Shown here piece after piece: positions 30,800 to 42,094 of a stretch of 64,000 nucleotides of DNA; within the stretch, counting starts at the first letter, position 1; the number at the start of each line of letters is the position of its first letter. A model generated the notes under the pieces. The model saw nothing but the letters and a program-made list of their open reading frames with translations, was not told where the DNA came from and made no database searches. A program made the translations under genes and the position numbers. Origin of the DNA: Pseudooceanicola sp. (GTDB lineage: Bacteria > Pseudomonadota > Alphaproteobacteria > Rhodobacterales > Rhodobacteraceae); contig NZ_JARGNH010000009.1 in assembly GCF_029213205.1 (NCBI RefSeq), forward strand, positions 1 through 64,000, given 5' to 3'.

Positions 30800-32347
30800 T
30801 CACTCGGCGGCTCTGAGTTGGAAACCCTTTTCGATCATATCCGCCGGTTCCACCGGATATTCGCCCGAGAAACAGGCGTCGCAATATTGCGGGCAATTGG
30901 AATTGCGGCCCGTCGCCTCGCCCGCCGCGCGATAGAGCCCATCGAGCGAGATGAAGCGCAGGCTGTCCACCGACAGGTGTTCGCGCATTTCTTCTTCGGA
31001 CATGGTGGCGGCCAGCAGTTTTTCGCGCTGCGGCGTGTCGACGCCATAGAAACAGGGCCAGGCGGTTGGTGGGCTGGCGATGCGAAAATGCACTTCGGCG
31101 GCGCCGGCATCCAGGATCATTTCCTTGATCTTGCGGCTGGTGGTGCCGCGCACCACGGAATCGTCGACCAAGATCACCCGCTTGCCGCGGATCAGCGCCC
31201 GATTGACGTTCAGTTTCAGCCGCACGCCCATATTTCGGATCTGTTCGGTCGGCTCGATGAAGGTGCGGCCCATATACTGGTTGCGGATGATCCCCATCGC
31301 GTAGGGGATGCCGCTTTCCTGGCTGAAGCCGATCGCCGCCGGGGTGCCGCTGTCGGGCACCGGACAGACCAGATCCGCATCCACCGGCGCCTCGCGTGCC
31401 AGTTCGACGCCAATCTGACGACGGGTCTCATAGACCGAACGCCCCCCCAGAACGGAATCGGGGCGGCTGAAATAGACATGTTCAAAGATGCAGAAACGCG
31501 GGCTTTTCGGACGGAACGGACGGCGGCTGTCCAGACCCTGGTCGGTGATCACCACCATCTCGCCGGGTTCGACCTCGCGCAGGAATTCGGCGCCGATGAT
31601 ATCCAGGGCGCAGGTTTCCGATGACAGAACCCAGCCATCGCCGATCTTGCCCAGCACCAGCGGGCGCACCCCCAGCGGGTCACGCACCCCGATCAGCTGG
31701 GTGGCGGTCATCGCGACGATGGAAAATGCCCCCTCGACCCGGCGCAGCGCATCCTCCATCCGTTCCGGCAGGTCCTTCTGCAGAGACCGGGCCATCAGGT
31801 GCACGATACATTCACTGTCCGACGAGGATTGAAAGATCGAGCCATGCTCGATCAACTCGCGCCGCAGCGCATCGGCATTGGTGATATTGCCGTTATGGCC
31901 AATCGCCGCGCCGCCCATCGAAAATTCGCCAAAGAACGGTTGCACGTCGCGGATCTGCGTGGCGCCCTTCGATCCGGCGGTGGAATAGCGCACATGGCCG
32001 ATCCCGATCGAACCGGGCAGGGTGGCCATGACATCGGTGCTGGTGAAATTGTCGCGGATGTAGCCGAACTTGCGCGCGTCGCTGAACCCGTGTTCGGGAT
32101 CATAGGTGACGATCCCACCGGCCTCTTGACCCCGATGTTGCAGCGCGTGCAAGCCGAGCGCGACAAAATTGGCCGCGTCGCTGACCCCGAGGACGCCGTA
32201 AACGCCGCATTCCTCGTGCAGTTTGTCATCGTCCCAGGGAAGGCTGGGCAGGGTTTTGGTCTTGGTCGCTGTTTCGGGCGAGTGGCTGGGCAAGGGGCAG
32301 CTCCGAATCCTGTCGCGTGATGCCCCTTTTAAACACCCACCGGGCAC
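30800..32347 (-). CDS. purF: Amidophosphoribosyltransferase
   Basis: EECGVYGVLG...ALHALQHRGQEAGG; PRPP motif VILVDDSVVRGTTSRKI. Exact start uncertain. Confidence 0.96.
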   Translation of the reverse strand: MPGGCLKGASRDRIRSCPLPSHSPETATKTKTLPSLPWDDDKLHEECGVYGVLGVSDAANFVALGLHALQHRGQEAGGIVTYDPEHGFSDARKFGYIRDNFTSTDVMATLPGSIGIGHVRYSTAGSKGATQIRDVQPFFGEFSMGGAAIGHNGNITNADALRRELIEHGSIFQSSSDSECIVHLMARSLQKDLPERMEDALRRVEGAFSIVAMTATQLIGVRDPLGVRPLVLGKIGDGWVLSSETCALDIIGAEFLREVEPGEMVVITDQGLDSRRPFRPKSPRFCIFEHVYFSRPDSVLGGRSVYETRRQIGVELAREAPVDADLVCPVPDSGTPAAIGFSQESGIPYAMGIIRNQYMGRTFIEPTEQIRNMGVRLKLNVNRALIRGKRVILVDDSVVRGTTSRKIKEMILDAGAAEVHFRIASPPTAWPCFYGVDTPQREKLLAATMSEEEMREHLSVDSLRFISLDGLYRAAGEATGRNSNCPQYCDACFSGEYPVEPADMIEKGFQLRAAE

Positions 32348-32738
32348 AGTGTCACGAAAGGATCACATAGTCGCGCCGGTTGCCGGCCGAAAGCGCTGGC
32401 AAGCGGGGCACCTCGGAGCAGATCCTCGCAGAGGTCTAAAACGGGCTGATCGGCTGAAAAAACGACGATCGGCGCCCGGATCCGTGCCGCAATCGGTGAA
32501 ATCGGCGTCTCCGACCCGGTGCCGCAGGCCATAGCGCCGGCGTTGCTGACCCAGCCCTGTGGCGATGCGGCGCAGCCTGTCAGGGACTCGCGGACCATGG
32601 CACCGGGCTGCGGGATGCGCGGTCGATGGCGGTCGACTCGCCCCGCCATGACATCGTGTTGCAGCACCCCGCTTGGGCGGTCTGGCCGCCAATCGAAGCT
32701 TTTCTGACGGAATGTGAAGGCGAGGCGGCTGCGCCGCC

Positions 32739-33290
32739 TTATTCGCAGGCGCCGACCAGGCGTTCGTATTGGCTGGTGATCCAGCCGAGGGCGCGTTCGG
32801 GGTTTTCGTCCTCGATCTTGCCGGTCAGCCGGGAAAAGACCTGGGCCGAACGGCTGTCATCCACCATCGGGATTTCCTGCGAGGTCAGCACGGTGTTGTA
32901 GACAAAGAAGGCGATGGCGATCAGCAACACGCCGCGCGCTGCACCGAACAGAAAGCCGAGCGCCTGATCCAGCCCGCCGAGGACGGAGCGCTGCACCAGC
33001 GACGAAAACAATGGTGTGAACAAGGAGGCGATGACCAGCGCCACCGCAAACACGGCGGCAAAGGCGGTGATCACCGACAATTCACAGCTGTCGGCGATGA
33101 AGCTGCCGATCACCGGCACCTCTTTGACCAGCGGTTGCACCTGCGGCGCAAAGATGAAGGCCAGGACCGCGGCGACAACCCAGCCGCCGATCGCCAGAAC
33201 CTCGCGCAGGAAGCCGCGGGAATAGGCCAGGATCGCCGAGATGACGATAATCGCGGCAACCACGCCGTCGATGATGGTGAAACCTTCCAT
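32739..33290 (-). CDS. cvpA: CvpA-family protein
   Basis: Four hydrophobic segments, GFLREVLAIGGWVVAAVLAF, LDQALGFLFGAARGVLL; between purF and radA. Confidence 0.9.
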   Translation of the reverse strand: MEGFTIIDGVVAAIIVISAILAYSRGFLREVLAIGGWVVAAVLAFIFAPQVQPLVKEVPVIGSFIADSCELSVITAFAAVFAVALVIASLFTPLFSSLVQRSVLGGLDQALGFLFGAARGVLLIAIAFFVYNTVLTSQEIPMVDDSRSAQVFSRLTGKIEDENPERALGWITSQYERLVGACE

Positions 33291-33321
33291 GTCGTTTGCG
33301 TCCTTCGCAAGGGGGCGCGGG

Positions 33322-34689
33322 TCAACCCGCGCCGAAAACTTCGCCCACGAAGGCGGTCAGATCCGCCATCGGCTTGACCGCCATTCCACCATCTCCGCCC
33401 GGTTTGCCACCGGCGGGTGCAATGGCCGAGGTGAAACCAAGTTTCGCCGCTTCTTTCAACCGATTTTCGGTCTGCACCACCGGTCTGAGGGCGCCTGAGA
33501 GGGAAATTTCGCCAAAAACAACACACTCTGGCGGCAAAGCCGCGTCTTCGCGGGCGGAAAGCAGCGCCGCGGCGGCGGCCAGATCGGCGGCCGGTTCGCT
33601 GATTTTCATGCCACCGGCGACGTTCAGATAGACATCGAGCCCGGTGAAGGGGATGCCGCAGCGTGCCTCAAGCACCGCCAGGATCATCGCCAGACGGCCG
33701 CTGTCCCAGCCGACCACCGACCGGCGCGGCTGCGAATGCGGGCTGGGGGCGACCAGCGCCTGAAACTCGACCAGAACCGGGCGGGTGCCCTCGATCCCGG
33801 CAAACACCGCCGATCCCGGGGCCGGGGCGCCGCGTTCGGACAGGAACAGCGCCGAGGGGTTGGACACCTCGGCCAGCCCGGCGCCGGTCATCTCGAACAC
33901 CCCGATTTCATCGGCGGGGCCAAAGCGGTTCTTGACCGCGCGCAGGATGCGGAACTGGTGACCGCGCTCGCCCTCGAAATAGAGCACCGTGTCGACCATA
34001 TGTTCGACCACCCGCGGCCCGGCGATCTGGCCATCCTTGGTGACATGGCCGACCAGGATCACCGCCGAGCCGCGGCGTTTGGCGAATGCGGTCAGCTCAT
34101 GCGCGGCGGCGCGCACCTGGCTGACCGACCCGGGGGCGCTTTCGACGGAATCCGACCACATCGTCTGAATCGAATCGACGATCACCAGGTCGGGGCGTTC
34201 AGCATCCAGCGTGGTCAGGATATCGCGCAGCACGGTTTCCGCGGCCAACTGCACCTTTGCGCCGGTCAGCCCCAGCCGGTCGGCACGCATCCGGATCTGC
34301 GCCGCCGCCTCTTCGCCGGAAATATAGAATGTCTTTAGCCCGGCATTGGCGAATTGCGCCGCCGCCTGCAACAACAGGGTGGATTTGCCGATGCCGGGAT
34401 CGCCGCCCACCAGCACCGCCGAGGCCGGGACCAGCCCGCCACCCAGCACCCGGTCGAGTTCGGCCATGCCCGAGGCGGTGCGCGGCAGCGGCGGATCCTG
34501 CGTCGAGAGATCGGTCAGCGTGATCGCGCGACCGCGCGCCGCGCCCAGCGATTGCTTGCCCGCCGCCGCCGACAGCGGCCCCTCTTCGATGATCGAATTC
34601 CAGGCGCCGCAGGCGTCGCATTGCCCCGACCATTTGGTATGGACAGCGCCGCATGCGCTACAGGTGAAGGTGGTGGTTGCCCGTGCCAT
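33322..34689 (-). CDS. radA: DNA repair protein RadA
   Basis: FTCSACGAVHTKWSGQCDACGAWNSI zinc finger, GGDPGIGKSTLLLQ Walker A, KNRFG motif. Confidence 0.97.
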   Translation of the reverse strand: MARATTTFTCSACGAVHTKWSGQCDACGAWNSIIEEGPLSAAAGKQSLGAARGRAITLTDLSTQDPPLPRTASGMAELDRVLGGGLVPASAVLVGGDPGIGKSTLLLQAAAQFANAGLKTFYISGEEAAAQIRMRADRLGLTGAKVQLAAETVLRDILTTLDAERPDLVIVDSIQTMWSDSVESAPGSVSQVRAAAHELTAFAKRRGSAVILVGHVTKDGQIAGPRVVEHMVDTVLYFEGERGHQFRILRAVKNRFGPADEIGVFEMTGAGLAEVSNPSALFLSERGAPAPGSAVFAGIEGTRPVLVEFQALVAPSPHSQPRRSVVGWDSGRLAMILAVLEARCGIPFTGLDVYLNVAGGMKISEPAADLAAAAALLSAREDAALPPECVVFGEISLSGALRPVVQTENRLKEAAKLGFTSAIAPAGGKPGGDGGMAVKPMADLTAFVGEVFGAG

Positions 34690-34732
34690 GGGGCTTCTTG
34701 CCCCGGCGCGGCCGGGCGGTCAATCGTGCTGC

Positions 34733-35659
34733 TCAGTCGTTGCCACGATTGCCCATGCCGACAACCTTGGCGCGGCGCTGTTCCAGGATCGGGCTGGAGA
34801 TCACCACGTCATCGTAATCGTCGTCGAAATCGTCCTGCATCATCGCCTCGGCCAATGATGGCATCGCGGTCAGCTTTTCCACCCTGCTCGGCGGCGGGGT
34901 AATCTCAGGCTGGGTTTGCTTGGCATCTTCGCCCAGATTGAGCGCTGGCAGAATACCGTCGAGCTCCTCAAGCAGGCGATCCAGCTGCGAGCGGGCAATG
35001 CTCTCTTCCATCTCCATCGCGTTCAGCCATTGCCGCAGATCGGTGGTGATCACCTTGGCAGTGCCGAGCCGATCGTTGAATTTCTCGATCTCTTCCTGAC
35101 GCTGTTTCAGAAAGGCGCGGGCGCGGTTCACATTGTCTTCGCTATAGGTCTGGGCCAGTTCCTGGCTGACCTGGCTCATCTGCGCCGCCGCTTCCAGGAT
35201 GTCCGGTTCCAGCCCGTCCAGATCGGGGTGTTTGCGCAGAAAGGCGATGCGTTCGCGCACCGCGTCAAATTCATGGCTCATCCGGAACACACCGTCGCGG
35301 TCGGCGCTGTGCGCCTTGAAATAGGCATGTGCCACGTCATGCATCGAGATGTGGAAATTGCGGTGCGACTTTTCCAGGGCCTGCACCCGGCCATTGGTCG
35401 GCAGAAAGGCGCAGAGGCCAAGCGCCAGCGCGGTCAGGCCGATCATTGCCCACATGCCCGCATCCGGCACCGGCGCGCCGTTCCAGATCAGGCTGAGTTC
35501 CGGCCAGGGGATCACCGCAAAGGCCGCCAGCAGCGTCGCGGTCAGCAGTGCCAGCGCCAGCATCAGCATCGCGCCCATGGTGATCGGTTGCACGATTCGG
35601 GTGAGGATCAGGCGCAAAGTGCCCTCACGCGATTCAATGTGATCGGTTCGAAATGCCAT
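34733..35659 (-). CDS. Hypothetical membrane protein
   Basis: Two N-terminal TM helices then coiled coil; no family recognised. Confidence 0.7.
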   Translation of the reverse strand: MAFRTDHIESREGTLRLILTRIVQPITMGAMLMLALALLTATLLAAFAVIPWPELSLIWNGAPVPDAGMWAMIGLTALALGLCAFLPTNGRVQALEKSHRNFHISMHDVAHAYFKAHSADRDGVFRMSHEFDAVRERIAFLRKHPDLDGLEPDILEAAAQMSQVSQELAQTYSEDNVNRARAFLKQRQEEIEKFNDRLGTAKVITTDLRQWLNAMEMEESIARSQLDRLLEELDGILPALNLGEDAKQTQPEITPPPSRVEKLTAMPSLAEAMMQDDFDDDYDDVVISSPILEQRRAKVVGMGNRGND

Positions 35660-35748
35660 TCGTCAAAATCCCCCGGGTCCCGCGACTCACCCGAATCGGC
35701 GGGTTTCCGCCGTTGTTACCACAGGTTAGCGGTGGAACTTACCGTACG

Positions 35749-36252
35749 TTAAGCTTGGGTGTGCTCCGCGCCCGGCCCGAGGCGGCGCGCAATCGCCGTT
35801 TCGGTCAGCCGTGCGAGCAGCAGCGAGGCGAGGATGCAGCCGGAGAAAAGGTATATCCCCCATCCGGTTTCAACCCGCCCGATCCCGATTCCCTTGATGA
35901 TCGCAATATAGAGCGAAATCAAAAAGATATCGGCCATTGCCAGGCGTCCTGCCCAATCTGCAAAACGCAGGGACCGCCGCCCCCAGCGTCCGGTTAACAC
36001 CCCCAGCAACGCCAGGGTTTTGGCATAGGGCGCGACCAGCGCAAAGAGGCCGACCAGCAGGGCCAGGAAACGGTCAGTTTCCCAGAGCGAAACGACCCCG
36101 GACCAGACACTGATCTCTGACAGGCCGAAAAGTGGCAGCAGCCCGGCGCGCAGCAGCGGCGCGAACCAGGCGATCGGGTAGAGCAGCAGCAACAGCAGGT
36201 TGCCGAGGATCAGCGCCCGGGTCAGCCCCGGGGTGGCGCGCCAGCCGATCAT
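35749..36252 (-). CDS. Paraquat-inducible protein A-like membrane protein
   Basis: LILGNLLLLLLYPIAWFAPLL, WSGVVSLWE...PYAKTLALL, RFADWAGRLAMADIFLIS. Confidence 0.75.
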   Translation of the reverse strand: MIGWRATPGLTRALILGNLLLLLLYPIAWFAPLLRAGLLPLFGLSEISVWSGVVSLWETDRFLALLVGLFALVAPYAKTLALLGVLTGRWGRRSLRFADWAGRLAMADIFLISLYIAIIKGIGIGRVETGWGIYLFSGCILASLLLARLTETAIARRLGPGAEHTQA

Positions 36253-36255
36253 TGC

Positions 36256-36996
36256 TCAACGCACCGCCGCGATCGGCCCCTCGGCGCGGCCATGGATGAA
36301 CTGATCGAGATAGGGGTCGCCGCTGGCATCCATCTCGCTGACCGGGCCGGTCCAGCGGATCTTGCCGTCATGCAGCATCGCCACATTGTCGGCGATGGCG
36401 CGCACACTGGTCATGTCATGGGTGATGGTCATGGCCGTGGCGCCCATCTCGGTGACAATCTCGCGCACCAATTCGTTGATCACCCCGGCCATGATCGGAT
36501 CCAGCCCGGTGGTCGGCTCGTCGAAAAAGATGATTTCGGGTTCAGCGCAAATGGCGCGGGCGAGGCCGACGCGCTTTTGCATGCCGCCCGACAATTCCGC
36601 CGGGAACAGATCGGCCACATCCGGCGAAAGTCCGACCCGGCGCAGCTTTTCCACCGCAATCGCCTTGGCCTCGTCACGCGGCCGCGCCAGGGCGCCGCGC
36701 AGCAGCCGAAAGGCGACATTCTGCCAGACCGGCAGGCTGTCAAACAGCGCGCCGCCCTGAAACAACATGCCGAACCGCGCCAGGAACGCATCGCGGTCAT
36801 GGCCCTCGCCACCCTCGACGGTGATGCTGCCGCCGTCCGGTTTGATCAGGCCGAGGACGCATTTCAGCAGCACCGATTTGCCGGTGCCAGAGCCGCCGAT
36901 CACCACCATCGAGGTGCCGCGCGGGATCGTCAGATCAACGCCGCGCAGCACATGTTTGGGGCCAAAGGATTTGGTGACGCCGTTGAACTCGATCAT
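36256..36996 (-). CDS. Mla-type ABC transporter ATP-binding protein (MlaF-like)
   Basis: GGSGTGKSVLLKCVLGL, LSGGMQKRVGLARAI, EIIFFDEPTTGLDPI. Confidence 0.92.
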   Translation of the reverse strand: MIEFNGVTKSFGPKHVLRGVDLTIPRGTSMVVIGGSGTGKSVLLKCVLGLIKPDGGSITVEGGEGHDRDAFLARFGMLFQGGALFDSLPVWQNVAFRLLRGALARPRDEAKAIAVEKLRRVGLSPDVADLFPAELSGGMQKRVGLARAICAEPEIIFFDEPTTGLDPIMAGVINELVREIVTEMGATAMTITHDMTSVRAIADNVAMLHDGKIRWTGPVSEMDASGDPYLDQFIHGRAEGPIAAVR

Positions 36997-37038
36997 CTCA
37001 GTGCGCCCCCCGTCGAAACAGATATGTCGCCCCGGTGC

Positions 37039-37812
37039 TCATAGCGAAAAGAACATCCGGGTCAGCAGGAAATTCGCCGCCAGGATCAGCACCGCCGCGG
37101 CCTCGACCGCGCTTTTGGTTGCTGCTCCGACGCCCTGGGCGCCCCGGCCGGAATTCATCCCCGCATAGCAGCCCATCAGCGCCGCGATCACCCCGAACAC
37201 CGCTCCCTTGACCAGAGACGAGATGATGTCGAGCGGCTCCAGGAAATCGACTGTGTTTTTAAGGTAAACCGCCGGGTTGAAGCCCAGTGATCCGGTCGCC
37301 ACCTGATAGCCGCCAAGCACGCCGATGACATCGCCGATTCCAACCAGCACCGGCACGGTGACCAGCGCCGCCAGCACCCGCGGCACCGTCAGGTATTTCA
37401 TCGGATGGGTCGAGAGGGTAACCAGCGCGTCGATTTGTTCGGTGACTTTCATCGTGGCAATCTCGGCGGCGATAGAGGAAGTCACCCGCGCCGCGATCAT
37501 CAACCCGACCAGCACCGGGCCCAATTCGCGGACCATGCCGATGGCGACGATCTGCGGCACCACCGCCTCGGCGTCAAAGCGGGAGCCGCCAGCGTAGATT
37601 TGCAGCGCCAGCGCGCCGCCGGTGAAAACCGCTGTCAGCCCGACCACCGGCAGTGACAACCAGCCGATATTGATCAGGGCGATGCCGAATTCACGGCTGT
37701 AAAACGGTGGGCGCAGCAGGTGGCTGAGTGTTTCAACGAAATAGAGCGCCACCCGCCCGATCAGCGCCAGCAGGCCCAGAACCTGGGCGCCGATGCCGGC
37801 AAGCAGCCTCAT
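37039..37812 (-). CDS. Mla-type ABC transporter permease (MlaE-like)
   Basis: [41 protein letters not shown]. Confidence 0.93.
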   Translation of the reverse strand: MRLLAGIGAQVLGLLALIGRVALYFVETLSHLLRPPFYSREFGIALINIGWLSLPVVGLTAVFTGGALALQIYAGGSRFDAEAVVPQIVAIGMVRELGPVLVGLMIAARVTSSIAAEIATMKVTEQIDALVTLSTHPMKYLTVPRVLAALVTVPVLVGIGDVIGVLGGYQVATGSLGFNPAVYLKNTVDFLEPLDIISSLVKGAVFGVIAALMGCYAGMNSGRGAQGVGAATKSAVEAAAVLILAANFLLTRMFFSL

Positions 37813-38852
37813 CCTTGCGAAAATCGACGGCTGTAGCGGGGGCTCAGCGCGGTCAGGATCTCATAACCGATGGTGCCGGCATTGTCGGCCAGGTCGTCGA
37901 CGCCCTGATCCGGGCCGATCAGGGTCAGCACCTCGGGGTCATGGCGCAGATGGCTGATATCGACACCGATCAGATCCATCGAAATGCGGCCGCGCACCGG
38001 GCAGGGGACATCATCGGCATAAAGTGATGTCCGCGGCGCAAGGATCCGCTGGATGCCATCGGCATAACCGCCCGAGACCGTGGCGATGCGGCTGGGTTCC
38101 TCGGCCTCCCAGGTGTTGCCATAACCCACTGTTTCACCCGGATCGAGGTCGCGGATCTGGATCACCGGCAGGTCAAGCCGCACCACCGGCTGCGCCGCTT
38201 CGAAGGGGCGCCCGCCGTAAAGGCCGATCCCGGGGCGGGTCAGGTCGAAATGATACTCAGGCCCCAACAGGATGCCACCGGTGGCCGACAGCGAGCGGGG
38301 CGCGTCAAAGCCGCCGGTCATGTCGTGAAACACCTGCAATTGTTCGCGGTTCATCGGGTGATCCGGCTCATCGGCACAGGCCAGGTGCGACATCAGCAGG
38401 GTCACCTCCTGCTCCATCGCGATCGGGCGCAGCGCGTCCCATTCGCTGGGTTCCATCCCCAGCCGGTTCATCCCGGTGTCCAGCTGGACGCCAAAGCGAT
38501 GCCCCGGCAGCGCCTCGACATGGCGCAACATCTGGTCGATGGAATTGATCATCGGCACCAGATCCAGATCGTGGATCATATCGGTGTCGCCGCGCATATG
38601 GCCGCTGAACAGGTTGATCTCGACAGCAGAGCCAAGCACCTCGCGCACCTGCGCCGCCTCTTCGGCCACCGCGACAAAGAACCGGCGGACCCCGGCCCGG
38701 GCCAGCGCCCGCGCCACCTGGGCGGTGCCGAGACCATAGCCATTGGCCTTGATCACCGCAGCGGTTTCCACCCTGTCGTCCGACAGGGCATTCAGCGCGC
38801 GCCAATTGGCGATCAACGCGTCGAGGTCGATGGTGAGTTGTCCTGTAGCCAT
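37809..38852 (-). CDS. alr: Alanine racemase
   Basis: [11 protein letters not shown]...[17 protein letters not shown] lysine motif; [11 protein letters not shown]. Confidence 0.95.
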   Translation of the reverse strand: MATGQLTIDLDALIANWRALNALSDDRVETAAVIKANGYGLGTAQVARALARAGVRRFFVAVAEEAAQVREVLGSAVEINLFSGHMRGDTDMIHDLDLVPMINSIDQMLRHVEALPGHRFGVQLDTGMNRLGMEPSEWDALRPIAMEQEVTLLMSHLACADEPDHPMNREQLQVFHDMTGGFDAPRSLSATGGILLGPEYHFDLTRPGIGLYGGRPFEAAQPVVRLDLPVIQIRDLDPGETVGYGNTWEAEEPSRIATVSGGYADGIQRILAPRTSLYADDVPCPVRGRISMDLIGVDISHLRHDPEVLTLIGPDQGVDDLADNAGTIGYEILTALSPRYSRRFSQG

Positions 38853-38950
38853 GCGCCGTTTTTGACCGCAGCACCGGCGCGGTGCAAGGACAAACCGCGC
38901 CGGATGCGGCGCAGGCGCGATGTCGCGCCGATGATCGGGACGGGGCCTGT

Positions 38951-39778
38951 CTAGAGAGGTTCCCAGAGGTCGCGGCTGCGCTGCCACATCTTTTCACCGA
39001 TCAGGCAATCACGCCCCGGGGAGGCCTGGGTCGGGATCACCCGCGCCTCGGGCCGGGGCGGGGCTGGCGTCTTGCCCGCGATTTCCAGCACCAGTTTCTT
39101 GCGCACCGCGGCGGCGAATTCCGCCCAGTCATAAACCGGGATAACAAAGCTCCCGGCGCCGCCGGTCACACAGGTCTGGTAATAGATATCGAGATCATCA
39201 AGGTTCCAAGCCGCGATTCCATCGCGGGTCATCAGTGGCAGCCCGTTGATGGTGATCCCTTCGGCCAGCACCTGATCGCGGATCGGCAGCACCGGCGCGC
39301 CGTCATTGTTCGGCCCGTCGCCGGAAATGTCGATCACCCGCCTGAGCCCGGCAAAGCGGTTGCCGCGGAAATACCCGGGGCCCATCGCCAGCGCCCCGGA
39401 AATCGAGGTGCGGCGCATAGCTTGGGTGAAATGCAGGGTGAGCGCCTCGGCAAAACCCTGGGCATCGTCGCGCGACCGGATCAGCCGCCAATCGACCACC
39501 ACTCTCTGCGACCCGGCGCCGGCCCATTCGACATAGGCCACCGCGATATGGCCGAGAAAGCCATCGCCGATCACGTTCAGAACCGAATCCGAGGTCAGCG
39601 CCTCGGCATAGCCGCGCCGCTGAATCTCAAGCTCGCTCGGGGTCATCGACCGGGACACATCGACCAGCAACAGCAGCTCGACATCGACCTCGATGGCGCT
39701 TGGGTCGTAGGGCTCGACCTGTGCCGCGACCGGCGGCGCAGAGATGAGGGCAATGACCAGGGCAAACACGCGTCTCAT
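38951..39778 (-). CDS. DUF1194/VWA-like secreted protein
   Basis: Signal peptide; [44 protein letters not shown]. Confidence 0.85.
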   Translation of the reverse strand: MRRVFALVIALISAPPVAAQVEPYDPSAIEVDVELLLLVDVSRSMTPSELEIQRRGYAEALTSDSVLNVIGDGFLGHIAVAYVEWAGAGSQRVVVDWRLIRSRDDAQGFAEALTLHFTQAMRRTSISGALAMGPGYFRGNRFAGLRRVIDISGDGPNNDGAPVLPIRDQVLAEGITINGLPLMTRDGIAAWNLDDLDIYYQTCVTGGAGSFVIPVYDWAEFAAAVRKKLVLEIAGKTPAPPRPEARVIPTQASPGRDCLIGEKMWQRSRDLWEPL

Positions 39779-39850
39779 CAGCCGATCCTCGCGCCAGGCT
39801 CTGCGCGGAGTCCAGCCATTCCCGCTGGCGCACGAAAAGGTGAAGGCGAA

Positions 39851-40279
39851 TCAGTTCAGTTCGGCTTCGGCATATTCGACCTGCCGAAAGCTCAGCCCGA
39901 GCGCCTGATAAAAGGGTTTGGCGCTGGCGCTATCCGGATCCGATCCCAGCCAGATCCAGGCACAGCCCATATCGCGCCCTGCGGCCAGCGCTGCCTGCAT
40001 CAGCGCGGTGCCAATTCCACGTCGCCGGGCCACCTCAGCAACCCCGAGATTGTCGATATAAAGCGCCGGATCCCGGTCCGGCCCATGCAGCACCATCGCC
40101 AGGCACTGGCCGACCACCAGTTCGCCGTCGCGGGCGACAAATAACAGATGCTCGGGCCGGGCCAGAACCGCCGCCAGCCGCTCCGGGGTGAGCGGTGCGT
40201 CGAACACGCCCTCGGCCACCTCAGCCAGATGATGCGCGGTCTCGGCGCTGATCCGTTCGATCCGCGCCTGCGTGCTCAA
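39851..40279 (-). CDS. GNAT-family N-acetyltransferase
   Basis: YIDNLGVAEVARRRGIGTALMQAALA acetyl-CoA motif. Confidence 0.85.
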   Translation of the reverse strand: MSTQARIERISAETAHHLAEVAEGVFDAPLTPERLAAVLARPEHLLFVARDGELVVGQCLAMVLHGPDRDPALYIDNLGVAEVARRRGIGTALMQAALAAGRDMGCAWIWLGSDPDSASAKPFYQALGLSFRQVEYAEAELN

Positions 40280-41772
40280 TAGTCGCCACCCTGATCGGCC
40301 TGCCAGGGCTTGACCAGATTGCCGAATTTGGTGAACCGGCCCTCAAAGCTCAGCTCGACCGTGCCAATCGGGCCGTGGCGCTGCTTGCCGATCACCACCT
40401 CGGCGCGGCCATGCAGACGCTCCATCCGCTCCTGCCAGGCGGCGATTTCGGCCATCTTGTCATCCGAGGGCTTTTCGCGTTCGACGTAATATTCCTCACG
40501 GAACACGAACATCACCACATCCGCATCCTGTTCGATCGACCCCGATTCCCTGAGGTCCGACAGTTGCGGGCGCTTGTCCTCACGGTTTTCCACCTGCCGT
40601 GACAGCTGTGACAGGGCGATCACCGGGATGTTCAACTCCTTGGCGATGGCCTTCAGCCCCATCGAGATCTCGCCGATCTCGTTCACCCGGTTTTCGGCGG
40701 TGCCGCGCACCAGCTGCAGGTAATCGACGATCAGCAGGTCAAGCCCATGAGTTCGCTTCAACCGCCGCGCCCGCGCCGCCAACTGCGCAATCGGCAGGGC
40801 GGCGGTGTCGTCGATGTAGAGCGGGCAGGCTTCCAGCTCCTTGGCGGCCTCGACAAAACGGCGGAACTCATCCTCGGTCATGTCGCCGCGACGGATCTGT
40901 TCGCTGGGCACCTGGGCGGCTTCGGACAGCACCCGCGCCGCCAGTTGCTCGGCGCTCATTTCCAGCGAATAAAAGCCGACGACGCCGCCATCCACCGCGC
41001 CCTCGGTGCCGTCATGACGCAGCCCGCGGCGATAGGCCTTGGCGACATTAAAGGCGATATTGGTGGCGAGCGAGGTTTTGCCCATCGACGGGCGCCCGGC
41101 AAGGATCAACAGATCCGAAGGGTGCAGGCCGCCGAGTTTCTTGTCGAGATCGGTGAGCCCGGTCGAGATCCCGGCCAGCCCGCCGTCGCGCTGATGCGCG
41201 GCATTGGCCATGTTCACCGCATCGGTGACGGCGCGCAGGAAGGATTGGAACCCGCTTTCGGTCTGGCCCTGTTCGCTGAGCTTATAAAGCTGTTGTTCGG
41301 CTTCGACGATCTGCTCTCTGGGTTCGCTGGCAACATCCACCGTCGCCGCCTTGGCGGCGATCTCATGGCCCAGCCCGATCAGCTGACGGCGGATCGCCAT
41401 GTCATAGATCATCTGGGCATAGTCGCGCGCCGCATAGGCGCTGACCGCGGCCCCGGCGATGCGCACCAGATAGGCCGGTCCACCCAGTTCTGCCAGACCT
41501 TCGTCGGCCTCCAGAAACGCCTTCAGCGTCACCGGGCTGGCCAGGTTGTTCTTGGCGATCCGGGCGGCGGCGGTTTCGAAAATCCGGGCGTGCACCGGCT
41601 CATAGAAATGCTGCGGACCGATGATCCCGGCGATCTTGTCATAGATGTCGTTGTTGGTCAGCAGGGCGCCCAGCAATTGCTGTTCAGCCTCGATCGAATG
41701 CGGGACACGGTCGATTTCCTTGCCCAAAGGCAAAAGTCCCTCCGCCGAGTCAATCCTTGGATGGTCGTTCAT
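40276..41772 (-). CDS. dnaB: Replicative DNA helicase DnaB
   Basis: VPHSIEAEQQLLGALL, LAGRPSMGKTSLATNIA, LLIVDYLQLV, SQLSRQVENR. Confidence 0.97.
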   Translation of the reverse strand: MNDHPRIDSAEGLLPLGKEIDRVPHSIEAEQQLLGALLTNNDIYDKIAGIIGPQHFYEPVHARIFETAAARIAKNNLASPVTLKAFLEADEGLAELGGPAYLVRIAGAAVSAYAARDYAQMIYDMAIRRQLIGLGHEIAAKAATVDVASEPREQIVEAEQQLYKLSEQGQTESGFQSFLRAVTDAVNMANAAHQRDGGLAGISTGLTDLDKKLGGLHPSDLLILAGRPSMGKTSLATNIAFNVAKAYRRGLRHDGTEGAVDGGVVGFYSLEMSAEQLAARVLSEAAQVPSEQIRRGDMTEDEFRRFVEAAKELEACPLYIDDTAALPIAQLAARARRLKRTHGLDLLIVDYLQLVRGTAENRVNEIGEISMGLKAIAKELNIPVIALSQLSRQVENREDKRPQLSDLRESGSIEQDADVVMFVFREEYYVEREKPSDDKMAEIAAWQERMERLHGRAEVVIGKQRHGPIGTVELSFEGRFTKFGNLVKPWQADQGGDY

Positions 41773-42094
41773 CTGATACCCTCGGGCCACCTGTGACCCA
41801 ATCGGCCAGCTGCCGACAATCCGGCCCGCTGTGCCCCCGTTCCGCGTCGTTTTCGTTGCGCGCGTCCATAGGCACTACACCTATAGGATAGGCCGCGCGA
41901 CCGACAATCTTGATAACCTGTGAATCGTCTGTGCATAAGTTTTGATACCACATCTGGGTGGATCAGGCGAACATCCAGCGAGATATGGCGCGGGTTTTCG
42001 CTGTCCTATCCTTTTGCTCCATCGTTTTCCGAGCCGAATTGCTGGCAGGGCGCGGATGTGGCACCGCGCGGCACCCGCCTCTGCGGGCGAATCG

